Part shown: piece by piece, positions 1-8,172 of the stretch
How the letters are laid out: every line of letters starts with the position of its first letter
Position numbering within the stretch: the first letter of the stretch is position 1
From: Brevinematales bacterium
GTDB lineage: Bacteria > Spirochaetota > Brevinematia > DTOW01
Reading direction: 5' to 3'
DNA length: 64,000 nt
Assembly (NCBI GenBank): GCA_026415355.1
Contig: JAOAHF010000001.1
Location: forward strand, 1 to 64,000
Program-made: the position numbers and the translations under genes
Notes under the pieces: generated by a model
Seen by the model: the letters and a program-made list of their open reading frames with translations, nothing else
Told to the model about the DNA's origin: nothing
The model's database searches: none

Positions 1-1
1 T

Positions 2-1300
2 CCTATAACATTTGAAGCACCTGTTACGGGTCCTTACCAGATAGAGTTTAATGATGCTACACTTGCTTATACCATAAAATATGTTGGTAGCGTGCCAATA
101 ACTACGATAGTATTAAGATCCTTTGTCGGAGGAGCAAACTTTGTCGGAGTTTGCGGTAGTTATTCTCCACCTACGAGTGCTAATGATAACAACAATATAG
201 TTCCCGGTATGACTTGGTGGGGTAGTGGTCCTGCTACTGTAATGACATACAAAGGTACTGATAGTAGCGGTAGAAATATATGGGTCTGGACTTCTACTTC
301 GGTTCCTAGTGGTAGAAATATTGAATTTAAGTTCAGAAGGAATGGTGTAGATTGGACACCAGGTGATAATTACAAAGTTGTAGGAGGTCAATCAGTAGAT
401 ATAACTTATGACTGGGGTCTAACATCTAGTCAAGGTGCTCCTAATATGAATGATACAACACCACCGACTGTTAGTGTATCATATCCAGCAAGCAATCAGA
501 TGATAATGAACCAAACCAACATAACAATCTACGGTAGTGCCTCGGATGATAAAAGTGGCGTAAAAGAAGTGTTTATATCTATAAATGGATCTCCTTTCGT
601 CTTGGCTTCAGGAACAACAACTTGGAGCTATACAACTAATCTTTCAATAAATACGACTAACCTGTTAAGGGTATTCGCAAGAGATGTTTCAAACAATGCA
701 AGTTCTACTAATGCTATACCATTTACAATTACAAATATGCCATCCACCGGAATAACAGTCAAGTATTTTAACAACAGTTGGAGTAGTGTGAATATCCATC
801 ACAATATCAGTGGTAATTGGACTGCTCTTCCAGGTGAATCAATGGCTAGTGAAGGAAATGGTTGGTGGAGTAAGACAATAAACGGAACTTCTGAAACTTT
901 TGATTTCGTATTTAATAATGGCTCTCAGTGGGACAACAACATGAATAGAGACTACATCTCGAAAATATCGTATGGTAATCTGATACATGTAAGCAACGGA
1001 ATAGTTAATGTTGGAGGATTGTATACAGGAACTGCTCCTGTTAGTGTTAAAGTTAGATATTATAGACCTGATTGGACTACAGTCAAGATACACTACAATA
1101 ATGGTAGTACTTGGACTACTGCTCCAGGTGAGGATATGGTAAATGAGGGAGGTGGTTGGTGGAGTAAGACCATAAATGTCGTTGGTAATAACTACGCTGT
1201 AGTCTTTAATAATGGAAGTGGAACTTGGGATAACAACGGAGGACAGGACTACAAAGCAAATATTGCATTCACAAACGTAATAATAAGAGGAATTAAATAG
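2..1300 (+). CDS. Secreted starch-binding protein, 3' part (two CBM25 modules); 5' end outside window
   Basis: The frame is open to the first bases of the window, so this is the C-terminal part of a larger protein; the GTG at 92 is internal. It begins with a beta-sandwich-like stretch rich in Trp and aromatic residues, then a bacterial Ig-like domain (about 477-740), then two homologous modules at about 755-973 and 1043-1267. Each module has a Y-[FY]-x-x-x-W start, an IH[HY]N strand, PGE-x-M, GWWSKTIN and a FNNGS-x-WDNN end, the pattern of CBM25 starch-binding modules. The missing N-terminal part is probably a glycoside hydrolase such as an amylase or pullulanase, but that is inference. It acts outside the cell, holding the enzyme on granular starch. 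A GH13 amylase lies at the other end of the window. Confidence 0.8.
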   Translation, partial: PITFEAPVTGPYQIEFNDATLAYTIKYVGSVPITTIVLRSFVGGANFVGVCGSYSPPTSANDNNNIVPGMTWWGSGPATVMTYKGTDSSGRNIWVWTSTSVPSGRNIEFKFRRNGVDWTPGDNYKVVGGQSVDITYDWGLTSSQGAPNMNDTTPPTVSVSYPASNQMIMNQTNITIYGSASDDKSGVKEVFISINGSPFVLASGTTTWSYTTNLSINTTNLLRVFARDVSNNASSTNAIPFTITNMPSTGITVKYFNNSWSSVNIHHNISGNWTALPGESMASEGNGWWSKTINGTSETFDFVFNNGSQWDNNMNRDYISKISYGNLIHVSNGIVNVGGLYTGTAPVSVKVRYYRPDWTTVKIHYNNGSTWTTAPGEDMVNEGGGWWSKTINVVGNNYAVVFNNGSGTWDNNGGQDYKANIAFTNVIIRGIK

Positions 1301-1306
1301 AGAACA

Positions 1307-1326
1307 TAAGGGGGTATCCCCTCTTA
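1307..1326 (+). terminator. Rho-independent terminator of the starch-binding protein gene
   Basis: An eight-base-pair hairpin with one G-T pair (TAAGGGGG, loop TATC, CCCTCTTA) starts seven bases after the stop codon and is followed by a T-rich tract. Confidence 0.6.
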
Positions 1327-1374
1327 AGGTTTTAGATTTCATTTCAAGGTAAATGTAGAATTGTATGATGTTTA

Positions 1375-1403
1375 TTGAAAAATAAATTAGGTTTTGTTAT
1401 ACT
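1375..1403 (+). promoter_or_regulatory. Sigma-70 promoter for the 1425 gene
   Basis: TTGAAA (1375-1380), a 17-base spacer and TATACT (1398-1403) predict a start near 1410. That leaves a short leader containing AGGA seven bases before the ATG at 1425. Confidence 0.6.
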
Positions 1404-1424
1404 TCCATTCGGCAGGATGGTATT

Positions 1425-1943
1425 ATGAAATCTAATTTTGGTGTATTTTGTTTATTTCTATTTGTTATTGTTTCAGGTGGTTATGCTGTTGATATTGACA
1501 TAGTTTTGGGTATACCTTTTTATGAAGATGGAACTGGAGTTATAGTTGAAGTATTACCTAGAAGTAGTTTAAAAAGCTTGTTTGGTGTTAATGTGCCTGT
1601 TTATCTTAAGGGTGGGGTAGGGGGACAGTATGCTTTTGGATCTGATGGAGATTATGTTGTCAACCTTTTAAAGTTTAATTTGATAGTTGGTAGTGATTAT
1701 ATGTTTAGATTCAGTAAGATTAATTTCGGTATAGGTGTAGATTTAGGGATTTCGTATGGTGTTGGTTTTAGTGAGCTAGGTAGTATTGGAAGTATTGGAG
1801 TTGATGTAAGGCCTTCTTTTGGTATAAGCTATGATATTTCTGATAGATTTGGAGTATTTACTAGATTTGGTTATAATACAGGTATATACAATTTCTATCT
1901 GGGATATGTTTATTTTAACTTAGGGGTTTCTTTAGGTCTTTAG
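1425..1943 (+). CDS. Small exported barrel-like outer membrane protein, unknown function
   Basis: The 172-residue product has a signal peptide (Lys at position 2, hydrophobic to about residue 20, cleavage near GYA-VD). The mature part is rich in Gly, Tyr and Phe in alternating hydrophobic patterns and ends in short amphipathic strands closing with an LGVSLGL-type segment. This is what small 8-stranded outer membrane barrels look like, but no specific family was recognised. It is a single-gene unit with its own promoter. Its 3' end converges on the MlaF-type ATPase gene with about 95 bases between them. Function is not assigned. Confidence 0.7.
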   Translation: MKSNFGVFCLFLFVIVSGGYAVDIDIVLGIPFYEDGTGVIVEVLPRSSLKSLFGVNVPVYLKGGVGGQYAFGSDGDYVVNLLKFNLIVGSDYMFRFSKINFGIGVDLGISYGVGFSELGSIGSIGVDVRPSFGISYDISDRFGVFTRFGYNTGIYNFYLGYVYFNLGVSLGL

Positions 1944-2037
1944 GAGTGGTTACTGAAAATTGGTAGTTTGTGTTTGAGTAAATTGTTTGTTAATGTTACT
2001 ACTGGTATTTTGCTGTAATTTCAGGCATTTATGTATG

Positions 2038-2787
2038 TTATAATACTTTTATAGGTCCATTACTAATACCGCTTAGAAACTGTTTTGTGTATTCATTTCC
2101 ATTTGATATCATATCAAAAAGGTTGCCAAAGAATACAATACTTGCATTCTCAAGCATAATCACTTTGCCACCAATTTTCTTCATAACTTCGATATCATGT
2201 GTAACAACTACTATTGGTATGTTTAGATGGTTTTTGAGTTCTATTACGGATGATATAACGTAATCTGATGTTATTGGATCTAAGCCAGTTGTGGGTTCAT
2301 CGAGAAATAAGATTTTTGGGTATGTTGATATAGTTCTTGCTAAAGCAACTCTTTTTTTCATTCCGCCACTCAGTTCAGATGGCATTTTGTTGCCTACATT
2401 GGGTAATCCAACCATCTCCAAAACTTCTTTTGCTCTTTTTTTAGCGGTTTCTCCTGTTATGCCTCTTACATTTTCTAGAACAAAAAGTATATTTTCTTCA
2501 ACTGTAAGTGAATCAAACAATGCTCCGCTCTGAAACAGAAAACCAACTTCTCTCCAGAATTCCTCTAATTCTTTCTCACTAAGTGATGATACGTTGATAT
2601 CGTTAATATATACTCTACCTCTATCTGGTTCTAATAGTCTAACGATACTTTTTATGAGTACGCTTTTGCCCATTCCACTTCTTCCTATTATGAGTAACCT
2701 ATCATCTTCAATTGAGAATGAAATATCTCTAAGTACCAGGTTATTCCCAAAAGATTTATACAAATTTTCAACTTTTATAGTATTCAT
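2038..2787 (-). CDS. mlaF: ABC transporter ATPase, MlaF (phospholipid transport) type
   Basis: The 249-residue cytoplasmic ATPase has Walker A GRSGMGKS (35-42), a Q-loop in LFQSGALF (83-91), signature LSGGM (139-143), Walker B ILFLDEPT (159-166) and switch His197. The FQSGALF motif and the LSGGMKKRVALAR signature are typical of MlaF/Ttg2A ATPases, which with MlaE/MlaD move phospholipids between inner and outer membranes. No permease or MCE-domain gene is adjacent. It is the last gene of a three-gene minus-strand unit, four bases after the sigma factor gene, so it may be made under the same envelope-related control. The assignment to Mla rather than another importer of the Mkl class is likely but not proven. 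Confidence 0.75.
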   Translation of the reverse strand: MNTIKVENLYKSFGNNLVLRDISFSIEDDRLLIIGRSGMGKSVLIKSIVRLLEPDRGRVYINDINVSSLSEKELEEFWREVGFLFQSGALFDSLTVEENILFVLENVRGITGETAKKRAKEVLEMVGLPNVGNKMPSELSGGMKKRVALARTISTYPKILFLDEPTTGLDPITSDYVISSVIELKNHLNIPIVVVTHDIEVMKKIGGKVIMLENASIVFFGNLFDMISNGNEYTKQFLSGISNGPIKVL

Positions 2788-2791
2788 AATA

Positions 2792-3313
2792 CTACTTCCA
2801 GTGTTTTTTTATAATATCTAGTGCTTTTTGGATGATATTATAAACAGTTCTAGTGGAACATCCAAAAGTAGTTGAGATCTCTTCGGGTGAAAGATTTTGG
2901 TAGAATCTTAAGAAGATAACTTCTCTTTCTCTATCAGGTAACCTTAATACTATATCTCTTACTTGGTTGATAAGTTCAATTTCAAACTCGTAAGGATTTT
3001 TTGTATATGAAGTTATTCTATAATTTTCGTTTTGGTATTTGTGCTTTTTCAAAAAGTCGTAGGCTGTGTTCCTAACTATTGAGTAGAACCAAGGGAAAAA
3101 CTTTTTTCTAATGTCAAAACTGCCTATTCTTTTTATAACTTTTAGGAATACTTCTTGAACAAAATCTTCACAGTTTTCCCTATCTATACCCATTGTTCTG
3201 CCAAAATCATATACTAAGTTATGATATTTATTGTATAACAAGGTAAAAGCCTCTTTTTTGGCATTACCTTGTTTGGATAAAAATTCTTTTATGATATCTT
3301 CATCTGTGATCAT
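2792..3313 (-). CDS. ECF-family RNA polymerase sigma factor
   Basis: The 173-residue protein has the two-domain ECF layout. Region 2 is at about residues 22-90 (LLYNKYHNLVYDF, then EDFVQEVFLKV and a W-containing FFPWFYSIVRNTAYDFLK segment). Region 4 is at about 120-170, with LPDREREVIFLRFYQNLSPEEIS and a CSTRTVYNII recognition helix. No anti-sigma gene is next to it. It lies seven bases after a LysM lipoprotein gene and four bases before the MlaF-type ATPase gene, which suggests a role in cell-envelope homeostasis. It starts at ATG with no strong Shine-Dalgarno sequence beyond the coupling distance. Confidence 0.88.
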   Translation of the reverse strand: MITDEDIIKEFLSKQGNAKKEAFTLLYNKYHNLVYDFGRTMGIDRENCEDFVQEVFLKVIKRIGSFDIRKKFFPWFYSIVRNTAYDFLKKHKYQNENYRITSYTKNPYEFEIELINQVRDIVLRLPDREREVIFLRFYQNLSPEEISTTFGCSTRTVYNIIQKALDIIKKHWK

Positions 3314-3320
3314 CTGAAGT

Positions 3321-4655
3321 TTATTCTTCGGGTATTGGTGGTATTATTAGTTCTGTTCCTACTTCGATTATATCGGGGTCTGTTATTTTATCTTTGTTTA
3401 ATGTGAATATCTTTGGCCACCACCAATATTGTCCTCTGAATAATTTGCCTGCTATCCTTGATAGGAAGTCACCACTTTTGACAGAATATATGTTTTTAGA
3501 AGGTTGTTTGGCAAATTTTGCTTTTCTCTTTTCAATTTCTTTTTCTACGATGTTGAATTGGTTTAACTTTAGTGAATATACCTCAAGCAACTGATTTATT
3601 CTGTCTAGTTTTTCTAATGAATCTTCGTAGTTTGAGTTGTTGTAATCTTCCTGTGCTTGAGAGTATAGGACTTTGATTTCTTCTTTTATTGATGATAGTT
3701 CGGTTTCTAAAGAGTTCTTATAACTTTTGAGCTCTTGATCTGACATTTTTGAAACATCAATATTTTCTTGTTTTGGAGATGCTGCTTCTTCGTATACTAG
3801 CGCTATTTTGATTCCAGTGTTTTTTAGTGCGTTATATACTATTTCTTTTGAGCTTGCAAAGTATAAGAATTTTATTGAAATACTGTTTATTTTATACTCC
3901 TTAAGCTTTTTACCTGTGTTATCAAGTTCTTGTTCGTTTTTCTGTTTTAGTTTTTGGACTATTTCGTCTATTTTGGTGTTTGCCTCTCTTGATTTTTGGA
4001 TACTTTCGTCTAATTTGGCTTCGTTAAGTAAGTTTCTAGCTTCATTTATAGTTGCTTCAATTTCTTGGACTTCAGCTGATAACCATTTTGCTACTTTCTT
4101 TAATCTTTCCGTTCTTGATATTACTCTATTTAGCTCTGACCTGGCAGTATTCCATTTGTCCTTGAGTTCCTTTAAAGTTATTTCTACTTCTGATATAGTT
4201 TTTTGTGAATTGTTAAGAGATTCTACATAGTTTGAGGAGTTATAAAGTGAGATAGATAATGCATAAGAGTTTGTATAGTTATTATAACTCTCAGGATATA
4301 CAACATCCATTCTTAATGATTCTGCTTCTTTTAGTAGATTTTCTAATTTTGATAGACTTTCCTGAGCTTTTCTCATTCTAGTGTTTAATATTGCTCTTTC
4401 GGAATTTGTTATAGATATCAGTGCTTTTGTTTTGGCATCTTCGTTTTTACCTTGGTTGACTAGGTTCGTTGCGTCTATATAGTTTTTTTCTGCTGTTGTA
4501 AAGTCTTCTTTAGCAAAAACAGGCGCTTCTTCATTTTTTGCAATTTCTAGTTTTTCTTTAGCAAGTTCCAACTCTTTGTCTGGTCTAGGAGCAGGACATC
4601 CTAGCATTAAAAATATGAATATTACTGTTAAGCCTAAGTAGAAAACTCTTTTCAT
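3321..4655 (-). CDS. Coiled-coil lipoprotein with C-terminal LysM domain
   Basis: The 444-residue protein has a lipoprotein signal ending LMLGC (Cys20). Residues about 28-380 are almost wholly Lys/Glu-rich helix with heptad patterning (ELAKEKLEIAKNE, SKLENLLKEAESL). A LysM module follows at about 390-440 (YSVKSGDFLSRIAGKLF ... ADP/DPDIIEVGTELIIP). The LysM part should bind peptidoglycan and the lipid should anchor the protein in a membrane, so it probably tethers envelope layers. Its ATG is preceded by a very good AGGAGG. It leads a unit with the ECF sigma factor and MlaF-type ATPase genes. The function beyond envelope tethering is unknown. Confidence 0.8.
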   Translation of the reverse strand: MKRVFYLGLTVIFIFLMLGCPAPRPDKELELAKEKLEIAKNEEAPVFAKEDFTTAEKNYIDATNLVNQGKNEDAKTKALISITNSERAILNTRMRKAQESLSKLENLLKEAESLRMDVVYPESYNNYTNSYALSISLYNSSNYVESLNNSQKTISEVEITLKELKDKWNTARSELNRVISRTERLKKVAKWLSAEVQEIEATINEARNLLNEAKLDESIQKSREANTKIDEIVQKLKQKNEQELDNTGKKLKEYKINSISIKFLYFASSKEIVYNALKNTGIKIALVYEEAASPKQENIDVSKMSDQELKSYKNSLETELSSIKEEIKVLYSQAQEDYNNSNYEDSLEKLDRINQLLEVYSLKLNQFNIVEKEIEKRKAKFAKQPSKNIYSVKSGDFLSRIAGKLFRGQYWWWPKIFTLNKDKITDPDIIEVGTELIIPPIPEE

Positions 4656-4675
4656 AATCTCCTCCTACGAGAAAT

Positions 4676-4704
4676 AGTATAAAAAAATCTAATCCTCTTT
4701 TCTA
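4676..4704 (-). promoter_or_regulatory. Promoter for the LysM lipoprotein operon
   Basis: Read on the minus strand, TAGAAA (4704-4699), a 17-base spacer and TATACT (4681-4676) lie just upstream of the AGGAGG of the lipoprotein gene. Confidence 0.45.
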
Positions 4705-4927
4705 CTTGATTTCAAATTAATTAGTGGGTTTAGTATGTTGTTAATTTTGGGATTTTTTGTTTAGGTAGAGTGTTTGGTTTGATTGTAAAACTTTTGATTT
4801 GAGAGAAGGCCATTGGTTTACAAGTATAGCATTTATTTAGTTTGTAGTATTTTGGATATGAATTGAAGATTTATTTTATTGAAATTTATTTAGTACATAC
4901 TTTTAAATTCACATTTAGGAGGGTTTT

Positions 4928-5647
4928 ATGAAAAGATTGGTCTATGTAATGATACTCTTGATTGTAATTTCTTTTGCGAGTAGTTTGTATTCTCTTTCAA
5001 AGGATTTTGATCTTGCATCGACAGGTGGAACTGGTATAATAATGTATCCATCTTTAGATGTATCAAAGTCGTTTGAGATAGGAATAGGAGGACAAGTAGT
5101 TTTGTTGCCAGATGTTGTTTTTTCTCCTGCTTTGAGTATTGCATTTCAAGGCTTTAATTTAGGTGTTGCTGTTGATTACTCAACTTCTGGTGGAATTCTA
5201 CCTGTTATATTTTCAGCAAAGTATCAGATAGCATCTGGTATAGGGATATATGGTGATTTACAATGGTTTACTCAAGTTGATGACATAGCATTCTCATTGA
5301 TGCTACTTGGTGGTAATGGACTTTTTGGACTTAGCATAGGTGGTGGTTGGGATTTGACATTTGGTTTTGGAATGGCGTTTACTCCTAGATATGATTGGAA
5401 CTTGAATGTATTTTTCGGAGTACAGAAGTCTGTATATGCTGATATTTTATTTATTAGAGCAGAGTTGGCTAATTACTCTTATAGAATTTTCTACGATCCA
5501 TTCTTTGCTAACGATAGAAGAGGGGTGTTTAATCTAGGTTTAAACATCGTACCTGCTAAGTGGATAAGTATTGGTGTAAATGGACTTGATTTGTTAGATG
5601 CTAATAGAAGTTTAGCATTGTCTTTTGCTCTTAGATTCAACCCCTAA
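4928..5647 (+). CDS. Exported barrel-like outer membrane protein, unknown function
   Basis: The 239-residue product has a clear signal peptide (MKRL then a hydrophobic core, cleavage near SLYS-LS). The mature chain is made of alternating Gly/aromatic beta-strands and ends ALRFNP, a C-terminal strand with a penultimate aromatic-type pattern as in outer membrane barrels. AGGAGGG stands five bases before the ATG. It is divergent from the LysM lipoprotein operon across a 270-base gap. Its last 36 bases overlap the 3' end of pdxA on the other strand. No family could be named; porin-like or structural roles are both possible. Confidence 0.7.
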   Translation: MKRLVYVMILLIVISFASSLYSLSKDFDLASTGGTGIIMYPSLDVSKSFEIGIGGQVVLLPDVVFSPALSIAFQGFNLGVAVDYSTSGGILPVIFSAKYQIASGIGIYGDLQWFTQVDDIAFSLMLLGGNGLFGLSIGGGWDLTFGFGMAFTPRYDWNLNVFFGVQKSVYADILFIRAELANYSYRIFYDPFFANDRRGVFNLGLNIVPAKWISIGVNGLDLLDANRSLALSFALRFNP

Positions 5648-6574
5648 TGCATATCTTATGGCGTTAAGCATACTTATGTGATTAGCAATTCCTTTTCTTG
5701 CTATATTAAAAGCAGTCCCATGATCAGGACTGCTTCTCACAAAAGGTAATCCTAGTGTAACATTAATTCCGTCTTCGAAGTGTAATATCTTAAATCCTAT
5801 TAATCCTTGGTCATGGTACATACATATAAGACAATCCAATTTTTCCCTTTTGTACTCAACAAAAGCAGTATCAGGTGGTAGTGGACCTATGATTTCGAAG
5901 TCAAAAAGTTCTATAACATTTTTTATTATTTTTTCTTCTTTACCTATTTTTCCCCCCTCACCAGCATGAGGATTTAATCCGCAAATTCCAATCTTTATGT
6001 TTTCTCTATTTTCTAACTCTAATATCCATTTGTAAGCATTTTGTATAGTTGTTTTTAGTTTACCTTCGGATACATATTTGGGTACATCCTTTAGTGGAAT
6101 ATGTTCTGTTAAAAGTACTATTCTTAAATCGTTACTGTAGAAAGCCATGTTGTAGTTTTTTATGGTGAATTTGCTAGCATAGTACCCAGTATGACCTTTG
6201 AAGTTTGGTAGAATGGAAGAGATTCTTTCTTTTGATACTGGACTATTGACAACTCCTTTTATTTTTTTATTTTTCAAGAGATAAATAGAAGCGTCTATAC
6301 TTAAAAGTGATATCTTTGTTGAAATGTCTAGTGATAATTCATCAATGGTATTTATATCAACTCCTACATCAAAGACTTTTATACCTTCTTCTGATTTTTT
6401 TGCATAATTGACTAATTTCAAATTTATTCCGTAAAACTCAGCCCAACTTCTGAATAAGTTTATACTGCCTATAAGTATGATATTGCTTTTTTCTTCTTCA
6501 GATAGGTGTAGTAGTGATTTTATAAGTACTTCTGGCCCTACACCAAGAGGATCTCCTATGGTTATTCCTATCAT
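5612..6574 (-). CDS. pdxA: 4-hydroxythreonine-4-phosphate dehydrogenase
   Basis: This 320-residue cytoplasmic enzyme of the DXP-dependent vitamin B6 route oxidises 4-phosphohydroxy-L-threonine to the unstable precursor that PdxJ condenses. It opens with ITIGDPLGVGPE, contains GHTGYYAS (125-133), and has the three metal-binding histidines in TEHIPL (His158), NPHAGEGG (His203) and MYHDQGLIG (His254), plus the C-terminal SSPDHGTAF block. The length is typical. Its ATG overlaps the stop codon of cheY by one base, so translation is probably coupled. No other pyridoxine gene lies in the window. Confidence 0.95.
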   Translation of the reverse strand: MIGITIGDPLGVGPEVLIKSLLHLSEEEKSNIILIGSINLFRSWAEFYGINLKLVNYAKKSEEGIKVFDVGVDINTIDELSLDISTKISLLSIDASIYLLKNKKIKGVVNSPVSKERISSILPNFKGHTGYYASKFTIKNYNMAFYSNDLRIVLLTEHIPLKDVPKYVSEGKLKTTIQNAYKWILELENRENIKIGICGLNPHAGEGGKIGKEEKIIKNVIELFDFEIIGPLPPDTAFVEYKREKLDCLICMYHDQGLIGFKILHFEDGINVTLGLPFVRSSPDHGTAFNIARKGIANHISMLNAIRYALGVESKSKRQC

Positions 6575-6981
6575 TAAGCTCCAAGTATTGCTTTTAGCCT
6601 TTCGAGAACTTTTTGTCTGTCAAGAGGCTTGAGGATGAAACCTTTTGCTCCGTTCATTATGGCAGTCTTAACTATGTCCTCTCTTCCTAGTGCGGTAACC
6701 ATTATCACTTTAGCATTCTTATCGAATGATAGGATTTCCTTTAGTACCTGTAATCCATCGATGTCAGGCATAGTTATATCAAGTGTGACAAAATCAACAT
6801 TAGGATAGAATTCTTTGTACATCCTTATAGCATCTTCTCCCCTTGGAGCGTTACCGATAACTTCGATACCTGCAGACATTAGAATTTGGGTAATCTGTTT
6901 GAGTGTGAATGCAGAATCATCTACTACTAATGCTTTGTATTTACTACCATCGGGTTTTACTATATTTATTTGTTCTACCAT
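6574..6981 (-). CDS. cheY: Chemotaxis response regulator CheY
   Basis: This 135-residue single receiver domain has all functional residues: the acidic pair Asp21-Asp22, phospho-acceptor Asp68 in LDITMPD, Thr96 in VIMVTA and Lys118 in ILKPLD. Phosphorylated CheY binds the flagellar switch and changes rotation. The ten-residue extension before the first strand is usual for the CheY/TM0700-like group common in spirochaetes and thermophiles. It sits in an operon behind cheW, cheX and a pseudoreceiver gene, with pdxA coupled behind it. A Shine-Dalgarno GAGGAGGTT lies just upstream. Confidence 0.92.
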   Translation of the reverse strand: MVEQINIVKPDGSKYKALVVDDSAFTLKQITQILMSAGIEVIGNAPRGEDAIRMYKEFYPNVDFVTLDITMPDIDGLQVLKEILSFDKNAKVIMVTALGREDIVKTAIMNGAKGFILKPLDRQKVLERLKAILGA

Positions 6982-6996
6982 AATCTATAACCTCCT

Positions 6997-7695
6997 CTAG
7001 AAGCTTTTGACTGCTAAGAACTCATTTGGATATATTAAACTTTCGTCTATACCTTCTTCAACTAAAATGTTTTTGATTTTTTCTCTTAAGAGTACTATTC
7101 TTATATTGCTAGTATTACTTTGTAAAACTTCTTTCAATTTACCTAGTGTTTCTGGATTTAAATTAGATGAACTAATACCGTTTAGTGATATTATTACTTT
7201 TGTATTATTTTTTAATATTTCCTTAAGTTCTTTTATGATTTCTTCTTGGAAATATCCGAAAATATTGACAGTTATTATATCATTCACTTTTCTTGTATAT
7301 ATGGCAAATCCTTTTTTGATGTTTCTTTCGTTTATTTCTTCTTTTGATTGGTATTCTTTGAGGAGTTTGTTTAGTATTTCTAGATCAAATGGTTTTTTTA
7401 TGTATTTGTAGATTCCTAGTTTTAGAACTTCTAACAAGTCTGTGTAAGATTCATTATTACCCAACACGAATATAGCTTTGTTTGCATCTAGCTGTTTGAT
7501 TTTTGATATAGTTTCTTTTAAATATGAAGGAAATACATCCACTATTATGATATCGGCTTTTTTTACAAAGTCTGCTATGGTATCTTTAGAAACTTGATTA
7601 GAAGATAAAACACTACCACTAAACCCCTTCTTTTTGAGGAATGATAGTAAATTGTTACCGCTTATGGAAATACTACTTATTATTCCTACGTACAT
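6997..7695 (-). CDS. Pseudoreceiver protein with STAS-like C-terminal half
   Basis: The 232-residue protein has an N-terminal alpha/beta half (1-115) that follows the CheY fold, with IIIVDVFP around Asp53 and YIKKPFD around Lys100-101. The first strand reads YVGIISSIS and lacks the acidic metal-binding pair, so phosphorylation is doubtful. Residues about 125-232 (FAIYTRKVNDIITVNIFGYF ... TKVIISLNGISSSN) look like a STAS / anti-sigma-antagonist-type fold, with strand, helix, then KVIISLNG where such proteins have their conserved loop. It is one base from cheX and 15 bases from cheY, so a chemotaxis or motility role is likely. The STAS assignment is tentative. Confidence 0.65.
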   Translation of the reverse strand: MYVGIISSISISGNNLLSFLKKKGFSGSVLSSNQVSKDTIADFVKKADIIIVDVFPSYLKETISKIKQLDANKAIFVLGNNESYTDLLEVLKLGIYKYIKKPFDLEILNKLLKEYQSKEEINERNIKKGFAIYTRKVNDIITVNIFGYFQEEIIKELKEILKNNTKVIISLNGISSSNLNPETLGKLKEVLQSNTSNIRIVLLREKIKNILVEEGIDESLIYPNEFLAVKSF

Positions 7696-7696
7696 A

Positions 7697-8170
7697 CTAC
7701 GATTCTTTAAGTGCTATGTTTATATCAATTTGGCCTATTGGTGATATTACGGGAACTACTAAAGTTTCTATTTGTGGAGTGTCTATTTCGTAATCTTTTC
7801 CTATAATAACTGTTGGTGGAGTAAGAACAAATGTAAACCCTTTTTTATATAGTCTAGTTATTGCATTTCCTGTTATCATGTTCCCTAACTCGCTTAATGC
7901 TGACTTTTCATAGTCCCCTAGCTGCGAGATAGAGTTGATTTCAGAAGAGGTCATTATAGATACTACCTTGATTGCTGTTGTTTCGTCCATATCAATTATT
8001 ACTCTGCCATTTGCTGGTCCAGTAACGCCAACTATTATACTTACAGAGTGTGTGGGGGATGTACCTTTCTTAAGAAATAAGTCTCCTCTTTTTATTTGGT
8101 CTGTCTTTAGAATCTCAGAGAGAATTTCGAATGTTGCTTCTATAAATGGATTTATATATTCTATCCTCAT
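7697..8170 (-). CDS. cheX: CheX-type CheY-P phosphatase
   Basis: The 157-residue protein has the CheC/CheX/FliY fold. The catalytic E-x-x-N motif is present as SELGNMITGNA (Glu94, Asn97), preceded by the VGVTGPANGRVIIDM strand block near residues 47-61. CheX dephosphorylates CheY-P and is the phosphatase used by spirochaetes and Thermotogae in place of CheZ. It starts two bases after cheW ends and stops one base before the pseudoreceiver gene, in the same operon as cheY. Confidence 0.88.
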   Translation of the reverse strand: MRIEYINPFIEATFEILSEILKTDQIKRGDLFLKKGTSPTHSVSIIVGVTGPANGRVIIDMDETTAIKVVSIMTSSEINSISQLGDYEKSALSELGNMITGNAITRLYKKGFTFVLTPPTVIIGKDYEIDTPQIETLVVPVISPIGQIDINIALKES

Positions 8171-8172
8171 TA

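Noticed and set aside
839-1342. 167-codon minus-strand frame opposite the CBM25 modules
   Set aside because: It is a shadow of the coding strand with no ribosome site and a low-complexity product.
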